From an uncultured Flavobacteriaceae bacterium (GTDB lineage Bacteria > Bacteroidota > Bacteroidia > Flavobacteriales > Flavobacteriaceae), in NCBI GenBank assembly GCA_938010765.1, contig CALLVX010000052.1, positions 35,728-99,727 on the forward strand: a DNA stretch of 64,000 nucleotides, written 5' to 3'. How positions within the stretch are numbered: position 1 is the first letter of the stretch; every line of letters begins with the position of its first letter. Below the pieces are notes generated by a model. That model was not told the DNA's origin, made no database searches, and was given only the letters and a program-made list of their open reading frames with translations. The position numbers were made by a program, and so were the translations under genes. Below, in pieces: positions 8,392-17,492 of the stretch.

Positions 8392-9060
8392 TTGATATTT
8401 GTCATTCTGTACAAAATATCGAATCGATGGAAACTAATTTTTACAAAGGCACAGGGCTCTCTTATTTTAGGTTCAATTTTGGCAATTTCGACAATGGTGT
8501 TGCATCCCTCGGGCGGTACGATTGAGCATCTTATTAAAATGTCGTCACCGCTTCGTATAACTCATTCCTTAGCTATATTTTGCCTGCCATTGATTCTATT
8601 TGGTTTTTACGGCATAACCCATAAACTCTTAGGTAAATGGAGACTGTCTATTTTAGCTTTTATTAGTATGTCATTTGGTCTTATAGTGGCAATGCTGGCG
8701 GCACTATTTAATGGATTGATCTTACCATATTTTATTGATCAATATTCAGAACGAATAGTACAAAACAGTGCCCTTGTAAAACCCATTGTGAATTATGGCT
8801 TTGCTATAAACAAAGCATTGGTTTATGTATTCATTGTTGCATTTTGTTCTTCCATTGCTATTTATTCTTTAATTATCATTAAATCTAAGAAGCTATCCAA
8901 ATGGATCGGTTATTTTGGACTGGCTATTTTCCTTTTTGCCATTATAGGATGGATTTCAAATTTTGCTTTTACAAACCTTTTAGGTTTCAGGATATTTGTT
9001 TTTGGAATAGCTGGTTGGATTTTATGTTCGGGAATAGCATTGATCCGGTTTAAAAAATAA
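8392..9060 (+). CDS. Uncharacterised six-TM membrane protein
   Basis: A 222-aa protein I do not recognise. Six hydrophobic segments are visible at about 26-41, 59-75, 83-112, 143-163, 170-192 and 200-218, with HPSGG after the first. It has no catalytic motif. The start is TTG at 8392, since no ATG occurs before the first membrane segment. It follows the MITE downstream of coxF on the same strand and may be a passenger or a membrane component of the cox locus. Codon use is more AT-rich than in the cox genes, which hints at a different history. Confidence 0.65.
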   Translation: MIFVILYKISNRWKLIFTKAQGSLILGSILAISTMVLHPSGGTIEHLIKMSSPLRITHSLAIFCLPLILFGFYGITHKLLGKWRLSILAFISMSFGLIVAMLAALFNGLILPYFIDQYSERIVQNSALVKPIVNYGFAINKALVYVFIVAFCSSIAIYSLIIIKSKKLSKWIGYFGLAIFLFAIIGWISNFAFTNLLGFRIFVFGIAGWILCSGIALIRFKK

Positions 9061-9264
9061 GAAAACGTAGTACGAATTAGCGGAAGCTACAACCATAGGG
9101 CTAAGTGTTGCGTGTTTGGGTAGATCCACCAAAATAATCATATTGAAGCTAGCAAAATAGCTTGCATAAGGGAAGGCTGGCAAAATAGCAAGGGGCAAAC
9201 AACATATCTGGTTTTGTGGCTGTTGCCGAAAAGTGAACTCGTATTTTATTTTAATTGAAGAAAT

Positions 9265-9738
9265 TTATATGGGCCAAGTGGTCGCAATACGCCTTTCTAC
9301 CGAAAAAACCACAATAAGGGCACCTAAAAGGGGCATAAAAGTGGTGAACGCCAGTCCTAAGAAATCGATTTTCACTCCGATGCGAAGCACTGCCATTAGT
9401 GCAAAACCAAAGACCAAAATCATTCGAAATACATGGCGTTTAACAAAGAAAACCAGTTCGGTAGGCCGTGTGCGTATGCGTTGTATATCACGCACAATCA
9501 GTAGGCCAAAGGTAATGACGAACAGGAGGCGAGCTAGCAGACCCAATGAAAATTCAGGGAGTACGTTTATTAATTGCCGGGTGGCTACCAAGAAAAGAAG
9601 TGAAGGGATAAGCACTAGGCCCGTGTCACGTATGCTCGCAAGTTTCTTGCGAAATCGTATGGCCGACAGGGAACTGATCAACAGGTATGGGGTCGAAAAA
9701 CTCATAACAATAGCCAACGGGAGTAGTTCCTCTATCAT
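9265..9738 (-). CDS. Small hydrophobic membrane protein, unknown
   Basis: A 157-aa minus-strand protein with four or five membrane segments (about 6-24, 42-60, 67-86, 110-146) separated by arginine-rich loops (RFRKK near 28-32, RTRPTE near 88-93). I do not recognise the family. The opposite-strand frame over the same DNA encodes an R/K/S/T-rich chain typical of an antisense shadow of a hydrophobic gene, so the minus strand is preferred. It starts 54 bp from and diverges from mocA. Confidence 0.6.
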   Translation of the reverse strand: MIEELLPLAIVMSFSTPYLLISSLSAIRFRKKLASIRDTGLVLIPSLLFLVATRQLINVLPEFSLGLLARLLFVITFGLLIVRDIQRIRTRPTELVFFVKRHVFRMILVFGFALMAVLRIGVKIDFLGLAFTTFMPLLGALIVVFSVERRIATTWPI

Positions 9739-9792
9739 AAAACCGATAGCTATCCAACATCCATCTAAACAAGATACCCTATTTTTACATCA

Positions 9793-10404
9793 GTGACGCG
9801 AACACAATCTCATATCGCTGTTCTTATACTCGCCGCCGGGGCTTCCCGCCGTATGGGGCGTCCCAAACAATTACTAGCTTGGAGCGATACGACCTTATTG
9901 GGCAATGCCATCGAGAATGCGAAAGCTTCCAATGCGCATGAGGTTATAGTAGTAGTAGGGGCCAAAGCGGAATTTATTCGTAGGGAAGCGACCAAGCATT
10001 ATGTTCCTACCGTACAAAATGATGATTGGGAGCAGGGGATGGGTAGTTCTATTATTTGTGGACTAAGTTATCTCTTACAGCAACGGACGGCCTATACAGG
10101 AGTCTTAATTCTATTAGCGGACCAACCCTTAATAGATACCGCCTACCTCAACAAAATGATGCAATGTTTTCAAGATGGCACACGCGGGATTGTCGCGACC
10201 AAGTACAATGAAAAGGCGGGCGTGCCCGCCCTTTTTGGAAATTCCTACTTTGAACCTCTTCAATTGCTCAACCAAGAGTATGGGGCCAAAACCCTACTAA
10301 AAATGCATACTAAAGATACCTTGCTGCTAGATGCTGGCAATAAGATTTCCGATATCGATACCCCCGAAGATTATCATGGGCTTCGCACCGGTGACAGTAA
10401 ATAA
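9793..10404 (+). CDS. mocA: MocA-type molybdenum cofactor cytidylyltransferase
   Basis: A 203-aa nucleotidyltransferase of the MobA/MocA group. It should join CTP to Mo-molybdopterin, giving the MCD cofactor used by xanthine-oxidase-family enzymes such as CO dehydrogenase. The nucleotide-binding LAAGASRRMGRPKQLL spans residues 13-28. GMGSSI near 77-82 and LLADQPL near 110-116 are typical of MocA. The start is GTG at 9793. The position beside cox genes makes MocA more likely than MobA (GTP, DMSO-reductase family). It lies 54 bp from the divergent membrane gene. Confidence 0.85.
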   Translation: MTRTQSHIAVLILAAGASRRMGRPKQLLAWSDTTLLGNAIENAKASNAHEVIVVVGAKAEFIRREATKHYVPTVQNDDWEQGMGSSIICGLSYLLQQRTAYTGVLILLADQPLIDTAYLNKMMQCFQDGTRGIVATKYNEKAGVPALFGNSYFEPLQLLNQEYGAKTLLKMHTKDTLLLDAGNKISDIDTPEDYHGLRTGDSK

Positions 10405-10620
10405 ACTACTGCCGGTTGTATTCCTAACTCCCTTGCATGCATTTTTTGACTTGGAAAACCACAAGGACCGGATACTTAAGGCATTATTTTTTACGTTATA
10501 ATCCAACGAGAATCATACGAAGTGCGCCGTTCATCGAAAAAATAGCGCTTTTTGTATAAAATTGGCTTGGCGATTTAAACCAATGATCCGCAGCCTTGTC
10601 TTACTTAAAAATATACTCCC

Positions 10621-11592
10621 ATGCAAAAACGTACACCTACACTCGTAAAATTTGGCCTCCTATTTTTAATCGTCACTACTCCTTTAAATGCGCAAGACGT
10701 TGCTTCGATAGAGGCAACCAGTGACGATATTAGCGAAAATCTCGATTTGAAAGCAGTTGCTTCCGTCTTTGGTGACACCAAAGACCTAGAGACGTTTGAA
10801 CAAAAGTTGAATGATCCCGAAGCGCCACTATCGAATCTAGATCTTAATGAAGATGGCTATGTAGATTACCTACGGGTCATCGAAACGATGGAGGAAGATA
10901 CGCATGTAATTGTGCTACAGGCGGTATTGGACGAAAACGTATACCAAGATGTAGCCACTATTGAAGTGGAAAAAGACACCCAAGGTACCACACATGTGCA
11001 GGTAGTAGGAAATATCTATGTGTACGGAACGGGGTATATCGTTCAGCCAGTCTACGTGCATCGACCAGTTATTTTTAATTGGTTGTGGAGCTCCACCTAC
11101 CGACCGTATCGTTCGGTCTATTATTGGGGGTATTATCCAAAACACTACAGTATTTGGAAACCTTTTCACCTAACTCACTACAAAAAGAATGTATTGGTAC
11201 ATGTGAATGTAAAACATACCTATCGTCGTACAACTGTTCGCTACAGTACAAAGGCCGTGCGTTTGCATACAAAGGTACACCGCAACGATTACGCGCTAAG
11301 ATACCCGCAAAGAGCGCATGCGGTACGAGTCACTACTGTTCGCAAGACCAATGGTACTTCTAAAAGGGTGGCAACAGTACGTAGAACGAATGCGCCTACA
11401 AAACGGGTGGCAACATCCAAGGAAACCAATAGTAAACGAAAGGCGGTTGTGGTAAGCACGAGTTCGAATGGTACCCGCACTGTAAAGGCGGCCAAGGTTC
11501 AAAAGACCCCTGACAACAAGGAAGGCACAAAAACGAAAGTTAAAAAGAGAAAGGTTACGAAAAAGAAGGTTGTAAAGAAGAAAAGGAAATAA
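10621..11592 (+). CDS. Exported protein with EF-hand-like motif and very basic tail
   Basis: A 323-aa protein with a signal peptide (cleavage after LNAQ near residue 25). An acidic first half includes an EF-hand-like loop, DLNEDGYVD at 78-86. An aromatic central part rich in Tyr, Trp and His (about 125-190) precedes a strongly basic Lys/Arg/Thr-rich C-terminal third with repeated VRKTN/VRRTN phrases. I know no function for it. Similar proteins of unknown role occur in flavobacteria. The terminal tail could bind nucleic acid or anionic polysaccharide in the envelope. A clear terminator follows. Confidence 0.7.
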   Translation: MQKRTPTLVKFGLLFLIVTTPLNAQDVASIEATSDDISENLDLKAVASVFGDTKDLETFEQKLNDPEAPLSNLDLNEDGYVDYLRVIETMEEDTHVIVLQAVLDENVYQDVATIEVEKDTQGTTHVQVVGNIYVYGTGYIVQPVYVHRPVIFNWLWSSTYRPYRSVYYWGYYPKHYSIWKPFHLTHYKKNVLVHVNVKHTYRRTTVRYSTKAVRLHTKVHRNDYALRYPQRAHAVRVTTVRKTNGTSKRVATVRRTNAPTKRVATSKETNSKRKAVVVSTSSNGTRTVKAAKVQKTPDNKEGTKTKVKKRKVTKKKVVKKKRK

Positions 11593-11615
11593 GGAAACTA
11601 CTATATATTCAGTAC

Positions 11616-11649
11616 AGACCCTTATGGAAATGCCATAAGGGTCTTTTTT
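11616..11649 (+). terminator. Intrinsic terminator
   Basis: A perfect 12-bp stem (AGACCCTTATGG with CCATAAGGGTCT) around the loop AAATG is followed by a run of T. It ends the transcript of the basic exported protein at 11592. Confidence 0.9.
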
Positions 11650-11734
11650 CGTTCTTTTAGGATGAGTTTGGCAAATTCCCTTGAATACGAATCAAGAATT
11701 TATAGTAAATTCATCTCTCTTAAACTTTAAAAAG

Positions 11735-12829
11735 ATGATGTCCAAAAAATTCGTTTCACTTGCCATTTTTATATTGCTTCCTGTTGGTTCGTTATTCGCT
11801 CAAGATATGAGTTTTGAGGATTACAATCCTACTCCTACCTTGGTGGTAGAAGGCTCGGAAGTGCCCAGTGCCAAATTTCCCTTTATTGATGTACACAGCC
11901 ACCAACGCGATATGTCTGCCCAGGCATTGAAGAATATGATTGTCGATATGGACCGAATCAACGAAGGTATTATGGTGAATCTCAGTGGGGGTTCGGGCAA
12001 GCGAATTCAGGACATGGTAGAAAGTATAAAGGCCAACTACCCAAATAGGTTCGTCGTTTTCGCCAATGTTAATTTTGACGGGGTAGGCGAGACTGGCTGG
12101 TCGGAGAAGGCGACAAAGCAGCTAGAAACAGATGTGAAAACCGGTGCTAAAGGTCTAAAGATCTATAAGAGCCTTGGGTTGCGCTACAAAGATAGTGATG
12201 GTAATCGGCTTGCTATCGATGATTCAAGACTAGATCCTATTTGGGCCAAGTGTGCGGAATTGGGAATTCCCGTATTAATTCATGCTGCCGATCCAAAGTC
12301 GTTCTGGGATGAAATGGATAGTAAGAATGAGCGTTGGTTAGAGCTAAAGACACGTCCTAGAAGAAAACGTTCTGCTACGAATCCGGCGCCATGGCAACAG
12401 ATTATTGATGAGCAGCACAATATGTTCAAAAAACACCCCAACACAAAATTTATCAATGCTCATATGGGGTGGTATGCCAATAACCTCGAAAAACTCGGAA
12501 CACTTTTAGATGAAATACCCAACATGTCAGTCGGTATCGGGGCGATTATTGCCGAGTTGGGCAGGCAGCCCAAGGCCGCGCACGCATTCTTTGTGAAGTA
12601 CCAAAATCGTATTCTTTTTGGGAAGGATAGTTGGAAACCGGAAGAATTCCCGACCTATTTTCGAGTACTGGAAAGCGATGATGAATACTTTCCCTATTAT
12701 AAAAAATACCATGCTTTTTGGGCAATGTATGGCTTAGACCTCCCAGATGATGTTTTGAAAAAGGTCTATTATAAAAATGCCCTGAAACTCATACCCGACT
12801 TAGACAGTAGTTTGTTTCCCAAGGATTAG
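11735..12829 (+). CDS. Exported amidohydrolase-family protein
   Basis: An amidohydrolase-2 type TIM-barrel protein of about 364 aa with a signal peptide (MMSKKFVSLAIFILLPVG, cleavage near SLFAQ). The metal motif HxH appears as DVHSH near residues 53-57. Further family landmarks are LKIYKSLGL, LIHAADP and NAHMGW, then FGKDSW. Substrate unknown; the family includes decarboxylases and hydrolases of small acids and lactones. A longer reading from TTG at 11681 is possible, but ATG 11735 places the signal peptide at the N-terminus. It is monocistronic between two hairpins. Confidence 0.82.
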   Translation: MMSKKFVSLAIFILLPVGSLFAQDMSFEDYNPTPTLVVEGSEVPSAKFPFIDVHSHQRDMSAQALKNMIVDMDRINEGIMVNLSGGSGKRIQDMVESIKANYPNRFVVFANVNFDGVGETGWSEKATKQLETDVKTGAKGLKIYKSLGLRYKDSDGNRLAIDDSRLDPIWAKCAELGIPVLIHAADPKSFWDEMDSKNERWLELKTRPRRKRSATNPAPWQQIIDEQHNMFKKHPNTKFINAHMGWYANNLEKLGTLLDEIPNMSVGIGAIIAELGRQPKAAHAFFVKYQNRILFGKDSWKPEEFPTYFRVLESDDEYFPYYKKYHAFWAMYGLDLPDDVLKKVYYKNALKLIPDLDSSLFPKD

Positions 12830-12856
12830 ATTAAATACAGGGCGGTGAATACTATC

Positions 12857-12902
12857 AATACTAAACTTAAGTTTGATTTTTAAATTTAAATTTTTTAGTA
12901 TT
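12857..12902. terminator. Hairpin after amidohydrolase gene
   Basis: AATACTAAA pairs perfectly with TTTAGTATT around an A/T-rich loop that can itself pair (AAATTTAAATTT). It lies 28 bp after the amidohydrolase stop and just beyond the 3' end of a small minus-strand frame, so it may terminate from both sides. The A/T-only stem makes it weak. Confidence 0.4.
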
Positions 12903-12922
12903 AAATAAGGAGTACCCAATAA

Positions 12923-13066
12923 TCAAGATTTCTTTTTCTTTTCGGAACTTTCCGCGGGGCCATAATCCTGAAAAATACCGCAAGAACGCTCCTTTTTTAT
13001 CAGAGAACGGTTTGTTTCTTTTTTCTTTTTGGCAAAGGCCTTTATCTGTGGTGATAAATAATTCAT
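12923..13066 (-). CDS. Candidate small basic protein (47 aa)
   Basis: A minus-strand frame of 48 codons begins MNYLSPQ (a second upstream ATG at 13078 adds four residues), continues with a lysine-rich segment and RSLIKKERSCGIF near the middle, and ends in SSEKKKKS. It is unrecognised. The composition is sensible for a small cytoplasmic protein and it fills a 512-bp gap that has no other gene. The remaining DNA (13079-13341) holds only the upstream region of the sigma factor gene and I see nothing else in it. Confidence 0.4.
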   Translation of the reverse strand: MNYLSPQIKAFAKKKKETNRSLIKKERSCGIFQDYGPAESSEKKKKS

Positions 13067-13341
13067 CGTAAGGTACATTAGAACTGCAAAACGATTTGTG
13101 TCTTAAAATATTGTTTATCTACTTATATACTACGAATTTAAGGGCAGTCCCGTGTCTTATACCAAGTAATTAGGTTATTTTATTGACATATTCAAGTCTG
13201 TAGTAGAAATTTTTATAGTTTTTGTGATAAAAAGAAAGTTTCAGATACTAATGGTAAGTGAAGATGGTATAAACCACCCTTTTAAACGTTTAAAGTATAT
13301 TGAAATAGTACCCCAAACCTAAAAACCAACTGTTCAAATAC

Positions 13342-13833
13342 ATGAACAAAGAAGCTGATTTTGTGAAGTTAATCAGGGCGAATGAGGGCATTTTGTTCAA
13401 GATTACCACGGTATATACAGACAACAGTGCGGATCAACAAGATTTATACCAAGATATTGTTTATCAGCTTTGGAAGTCCTTTGATAGTTTTCGGAACGAA
13501 TCAAAAATAAGTACTTGGATGTATCGCGTGGCAATGAATACTGCCTTGACCCAAATACGAAGTAAAAAACGCACTGGACATTCTGTATCCATTGAAAAAA
13601 CGGTCCTTAAGCAGACCGATAGTTATGAAGCACAATGGGAAACGCGACTACAACTGCTTTACAAACATATTCATAGGCTAAATGTACTGGAAAAAGGCCT
13701 TATGCTATTGCTGTTAGAAGGCAAGAAATATGATGAAATTGCAGAGATTACCGGTTTGAGCCCCTCAAACGTGGGGACACGTATTTCCCGTATCAAACAA
13801 AAATTGAAATTGCAGTTAACGAAAACTGATTAG
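13342..13833 (+). CDS. ECF-type RNA polymerase sigma factor
   Basis: A 163-aa sigma-70 family protein of the ECF type. Region 2 runs about 25-75 (DLYQDIVYQLWKSFDSFR, then STWMYRVAMNTAL). Region 4 is near 112-160, with a helix-turn-helix in YDEIAEITGLSPSNVGTRI. Such factors direct envelope or stress regulons and are usually held by a membrane anti-sigma factor. The next gene starts one base after its stop and is a membrane protein, the natural candidate for that partner. Confidence 0.92.
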   Translation: MNKEADFVKLIRANEGILFKITTVYTDNSADQQDLYQDIVYQLWKSFDSFRNESKISTWMYRVAMNTALTQIRSKKRTGHSVSIEKTVLKQTDSYEAQWETRLQLLYKHIHRLNVLEKGLMLLLLEGKKYDEIAEITGLSPSNVGTRISRIKQKLKLQLTKTD

Positions 13834-13834
13834 A

Positions 13835-14431
13835 ATGGAACTAGAAGAACTACAGGCCACTTGGGCCCAAATGAGCACAGAACTCGAACATCAAAAAATA
13901 ATAACCAACGAAATTATTTTACAAATGACACAACAACGTTATACCAATAAATTCAGTAAAATTACCTTTTATGAATCTATCGGAGCCTTTATCTGCCTTA
14001 TTATGGCTGCTTATATTATCGTGAATTTTGCAAGTCTTACAACCTGGTACTTACAATTGTCAGGGATCCTGAGCCTTGCTTTCCTCGTTATACTACCCAT
14101 CCTGGTCCTACGGGCGCTAAAGCGAATCCAAAACTTAGGGGTAAAAGATGCGAATTATTCAGATATGATTATTCGATTTACCAAGGCGAAGAAGCATCTT
14201 TTATTCCTACAACGACTGGGAATGTACCTGACTTTTCTGTTTTTTTTAACGGTAATGCCGGTATTTAATATGATTTTAAAGGGAAATGACATTTTCTTAA
14301 ACTATCAAGCGTCCTTGTGGTACATTCCGGTAGTTGGTGTTTTTTTGTTTTTCCTTGGCCGATGGGGCTATGGTTGCTATAAAGGCATTACAAATTCTGC
14401 CGAGACGATTCTAAAGGAGCTAGAGGGGTGA
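13835..14431 (+). CDS. Membrane protein, putative sigma-factor partner
   Basis: A 198-aa protein with a soluble N-terminal part of about 45 residues (MELEELQATWAQMSTELE at the start) and four hydrophobic segments at about 48-70, 75-95, 130-150 and 162-182. It has no zinc anti-sigma (HxxxCxxC) motif. Its tight coupling to the sigma gene (one-base gap) suggests it modulates that factor; this is an inference from position. Similar four-TM proteins downstream of ECF genes are common in Flavobacteriia. Confidence 0.7.
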   Translation: MELEELQATWAQMSTELEHQKIITNEIILQMTQQRYTNKFSKITFYESIGAFICLIMAAYIIVNFASLTTWYLQLSGILSLAFLVILPILVLRALKRIQNLGVKDANYSDMIIRFTKAKKHLLFLQRLGMYLTFLFFLTVMPVFNMILKGNDIFLNYQASLWYIPVVGVFLFFLGRWGYGCYKGITNSAETILKELEG

Positions 14432-14449
14432 GGTGCTTAAATTAAGAAG

Positions 14450-14484
14450 TAAACTACCTCGTGCACTCGCCCCGAGGTAGTTTA
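14450..14484. terminator. Strong hairpin, weak terminator candidate
   Basis: TAAACTACCTCG and CGAGGTAGTTTA make a perfect 12-bp stem with an 11-base loop, 18 bp after the sigma/membrane operon. There is no U-tract, so termination would need Rho or the hairpin may act in RNA stability. Confidence 0.45.
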
Positions 14485-14547
14485 GTCAAGGATACATACA
14501 TGCTTTATACCCACGGCCATATCTGGTAACTTTATTTCTGGTTTTAG

Positions 14548-14555
14548 TATATTTG
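14548..14555 (+). promoter_or_regulatory. Promoter -7 box for the M16 peptidase gene
   Basis: TATATTTG matches the Bacteroidota -7 consensus TAnnTTTG exactly, 26 bp before the start codon. No good -33 TTTG is visible at the usual distance, so strength is uncertain. Confidence 0.4.
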
Positions 14556-14581
14556 AAAGATTCATCAACATCTATAAAAAA

Positions 14582-16606
14582 ATGAACCTCTCAAAACTAG
14601 CATTCCTTTCTCTTTTACTTTGTTCAATTACGTTTGCCAATACTTTGCAGGCACAAGAAGACGGGTTTTCTATTGCCTATGAAAAGTTTACTCTCGACAA
14701 TGGTTTGGAAGTGATTTTACATGAAGACCATAGTGATCCTATAGTGGCGGTAGCAACTATGATGCATGTAGGTTCTAACCGTGAGAAACCAGGGAAGACA
14801 GGTTTCGCACATTTCTTTGAACACATGAGTTTCAATGATTCGGAGAACGTACCGGTAGGCGCCAATCGCAAGATGATTCCAGAATGGGGCGGCAGTCGAA
14901 ATGGAGGTACTTGGAGCGATGGTACAGTGTACTACGAGGTAGTTCCCAAAGATGCTTTTGAAAAAATATTGTGGATTGATTCAGATCGCTTTGGTTATAT
15001 GATCAATACGGTTACCGAGGCCGCATTAGAACGGGAGAAGCAAGTGGTAAAGAATGAGAAACGCCAACGTGTAGATAACAGGGCTTATGGCTATACCAAT
15101 GAAATCCTTCGAAAAAATATGTATCCGCAAGGGCATCCGTATAGTTGGACGGTAATTGGGCAGTTGCCTGATTTACAAGCGGCTACCATTGATGATGTGA
15201 AAGAGTTTTATAAGGAATACTACGGCGCTAGTAATGCCTCTTTGGTAATTGCCGGCGATATAGATATCAAAGAAACAAAGACGTTGGTAGAAAAATGGTT
15301 TGGAGAAATTCCGAGTGGCCCGGTAGTGGCGCCCTTAGCGCCAATGCCAGTTACATTGGCCGAAACTAAATCGTTATATTTTGAAGATAACTTCGCAAAA
15401 CTACCTGAATTACGAATGGTTTTCCCCACTGTTGAAGAATACCATAAAGATGGTTATGCACTTCAAGTTTTAGGGCAATTGTTAAGTAGTAGTAAAACAG
15501 CGCCTTTATACCAAGTGCTCGTGGAAGAAGAAAAACTGGCGCCAGCTGTGTATACGTATCAAAATAGTAGCGAGCTAGCAGGAGAATTTACATTTAACAT
15601 TCGCGCAAACGCCCAAACGGATTTGGATATGGTAAAGGCCGCCATTGAAAAAGCTCTGAAACGCTTTGAAGAAAAGGGCGTGAATAGTAAAGATTTAAAA
15701 CGAATTAAGGCAGAATTGGAAACAGGGCTCTATCAAGGGTTCAGCACGGTTTTGAACAAAGCCTTTCAATTGGTGCAGGACAATGAATTTAAAGGAGATC
15801 CGGGCTATATCAGTAAAACGGCCGCTTTGACAAAGGCGGTTACCGAGGCCGACGTAATGCGGGTATATAACAAGTATATCAAAGGAAAAAACTACGTCAT
15901 GACCAGTGTGGTGCCAAAAGAAGCAGCTTCGCTTGCTGTGGAAGGCAGTGCCTTGGCAGAAGTTTGGATCGAACAGGTGAAGCAAGATGTAGCTGATGAA
16001 GAAGTAAGCCAAGGGGAAGAGGCGACATATGAGAAAACGCTCAGTACATATGACCGCAGCGAACCGGCCTTTGGTGAGACCCCTTTATTCAAATCTCCCG
16101 ATATATGGCAAACCACCCTTGAAAATGGAATGAAGGTCTTGGGAATAGAAAATAATGAGGTCCCGATTGTACAGTTTAGTATAAGTATTCCCGGGGGCCA
16201 TCTATTAGACCCGAAGGGAAAGTCGGGCGTGGGTAGTCTATTGAGCGATTTGATGATGCAAGGCACCGCTAACAAGACGGCCGCAGAATTAGAGGAAGCA
16301 ATAGGGTTATTAGGCGCTTCCATCAACGTTTATTCACGCTATGAAGATTTTTACATTGCTGGTTCTTGTTTGTCTAAAAACTTGGAACCTGTGATGAAGT
16401 TGGTAGAAGAAATAGTATTGGAACCTCGATGGGATATCACTGAGTACGAACGCCTAATGCAAGCGTTAAAGACGAACTTAAAAGGACAGGAGGCCAACCC
16501 GGATGCAATCGCCGATAATAATTTTTACAAGCTATTATATGGCCCTGATCATATCTTTTCAAAGCCGGGAGAAGGCACCTTTGAAAGTATCAAAACATTT
16601 CAATAG
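14582..16606 (+). CDS. M16 zinc peptidase, N-terminal part (frameshifted gene)
   Basis: The first 674 codons of a secreted insulinase/pitrilysin-type metallopeptidase. A signal peptide (about 1-25, ending LQAQ) is followed by the zinc motif HxxEH at residues 77-81 (HFFEH) and the downstream acidic helix containing EREKQVVKNE. The second, catalytically silent M16 domain begins near residue 510. The frame breaks at about 16600: the reading ends in SIKTFQ-stop, while the next frame over continues NISIADLKDYYDKL and joins the downstream ORF. A full-length protein would be about 940 aa, the usual size for this family. Confidence 0.85.
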   Translation: MNLSKLAFLSLLLCSITFANTLQAQEDGFSIAYEKFTLDNGLEVILHEDHSDPIVAVATMMHVGSNREKPGKTGFAHFFEHMSFNDSENVPVGANRKMIPEWGGSRNGGTWSDGTVYYEVVPKDAFEKILWIDSDRFGYMINTVTEAALEREKQVVKNEKRQRVDNRAYGYTNEILRKNMYPQGHPYSWTVIGQLPDLQAATIDDVKEFYKEYYGASNASLVIAGDIDIKETKTLVEKWFGEIPSGPVVAPLAPMPVTLAETKSLYFEDNFAKLPELRMVFPTVEEYHKDGYALQVLGQLLSSSKTAPLYQVLVEEEKLAPAVYTYQNSSELAGEFTFNIRANAQTDLDMVKAAIEKALKRFEEKGVNSKDLKRIKAELETGLYQGFSTVLNKAFQLVQDNEFKGDPGYISKTAALTKAVTEADVMRVYNKYIKGKNYVMTSVVPKEAASLAVEGSALAEVWIEQVKQDVADEEVSQGEEATYEKTLSTYDRSEPAFGETPLFKSPDIWQTTLENGMKVLGIENNEVPIVQFSISIPGGHLLDPKGKSGVGSLLSDLMMQGTANKTAAELEEAIGLLGASINVYSRYEDFYIAGSCLSKNLEPVMKLVEEIVLEPRWDITEYERLMQALKTNLKGQEANPDAIADNNFYKLLYGPDHIFSKPGEGTFESIKTFQ

Positions 16607-16653
16607 CAGATTTAAAAGATTACTATGACAAGCTTTCGTCAGAGAACAGTACT

Positions 16654-17403
16654 TTGCATATTGCTGGGAACACTACCAAAGAAGAAGTTAAAAAAACATT
16701 AATCTCCTTGTCTACTAAATGGAACGTAAAAGCCATGGCCATGCCTGCCTACAAACTTCCTGAAACACCAAAAAAAGATCATATTTACTTTATCGATGTG
16801 CCAGATGCAAAACAATCGGTCGTATATGTCGGGAAATTGGCACTTTCAAGGGGAGATGCCGAATACAATAAACTCAATTTTGCAAATGAAATACTGGGTG
16901 GGGGCAGTAGCGGAAAATTGTTCCAGACGCTTCGGATCGAAAAGGGGTATACCTACGGCGCATATTCTAGTATCACCCGTTTAAATGAAGTAGCTCCCTT
17001 CTTCGTTCGCACAAGCGTACGTGCAAATGCTACCTTACCCTCGCTTGAGATTATTAGGGACATGCTAACCGGGTACGAAGGCTCTTTTGACGAGGATGCA
17101 GTAAAATTGACTCAAAATAAAATTGTTAAACAAAATACGAGGGCCTTTGAAAGTCTCAATGCCAAATTGGGAATTTTACGCACTATGAGCAAGTATAAGC
17201 TCCCGATGGATTATCTTGATGAAAACCAAAAGGAACTGATGGGTATGAGCTTGTCAGATTTTAAAAATGTGATAAACAAACACTTAAATGAAAAGGAGAT
17301 GATTTATGTGATAGTAGCAGATAAAGTCACCCAATTCGAAGAGGTAAAAAAATTAGGTAAGGAAATCACCGAACTGGATATTCATGGTAATCTGGTAGAG
17401 TGA
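16654..17403 (+). pseudogene. M16 peptidase, C-terminal part displaced by frameshift
   Basis: This 249-codon frame carries the end of the second M16 domain (GGGSSGKLFQTLR near 79-91 and EKGYTYGAYS near 93-102). True homology starts earlier, from about 16597, in the same frame without a start codon. The upstream half ends in the neighbouring frame. Restoring one A in the run AAAA near 16595-16600 would join both. The rest of both frames is intact, so the break is either recent or a sequencing error. As read, this fragment is probably not made into an active protein. Confidence 0.75.
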
Positions 17404-17492
17404 ACAATGAACAATTGACAGTAGCTTGGTACTTGGTCTTGTTCAACAGTAATCGGTAATAAAGTTTTGAGCTTGATACTTGCGCTTGACAT
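17402..17492 (+). repeat. Degenerate heptad repeat region between M16 and GntR genes
   Basis: Begins GAACAAT-GAACAAT-TGACAGT, then runs in 7-base phase with TACTTGG and TCTTGTT units, ending with a block containing CTTGATACTTGCGCTT. The first units match those after coxD. The last resembles the complement of 4062-4077. It separates two convergent genes. Confidence 0.5.

Noticed and set aside
9233..9796. Plus-strand frame of 187 codons between the membrane gene and mocA
   Set aside because: Its product is a low-complexity Arg/Lys/Ser/Thr chain, the usual antisense image of the hydrophobic minus-strand gene at 9265-9738, and it would overlap the mocA start.
16590..16610. Programmed -1 ribosomal frameshift in the M16 gene
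   Set aside because: No X-XXY-YYZ slippery heptamer fits the frames used; a lost A is simpler.
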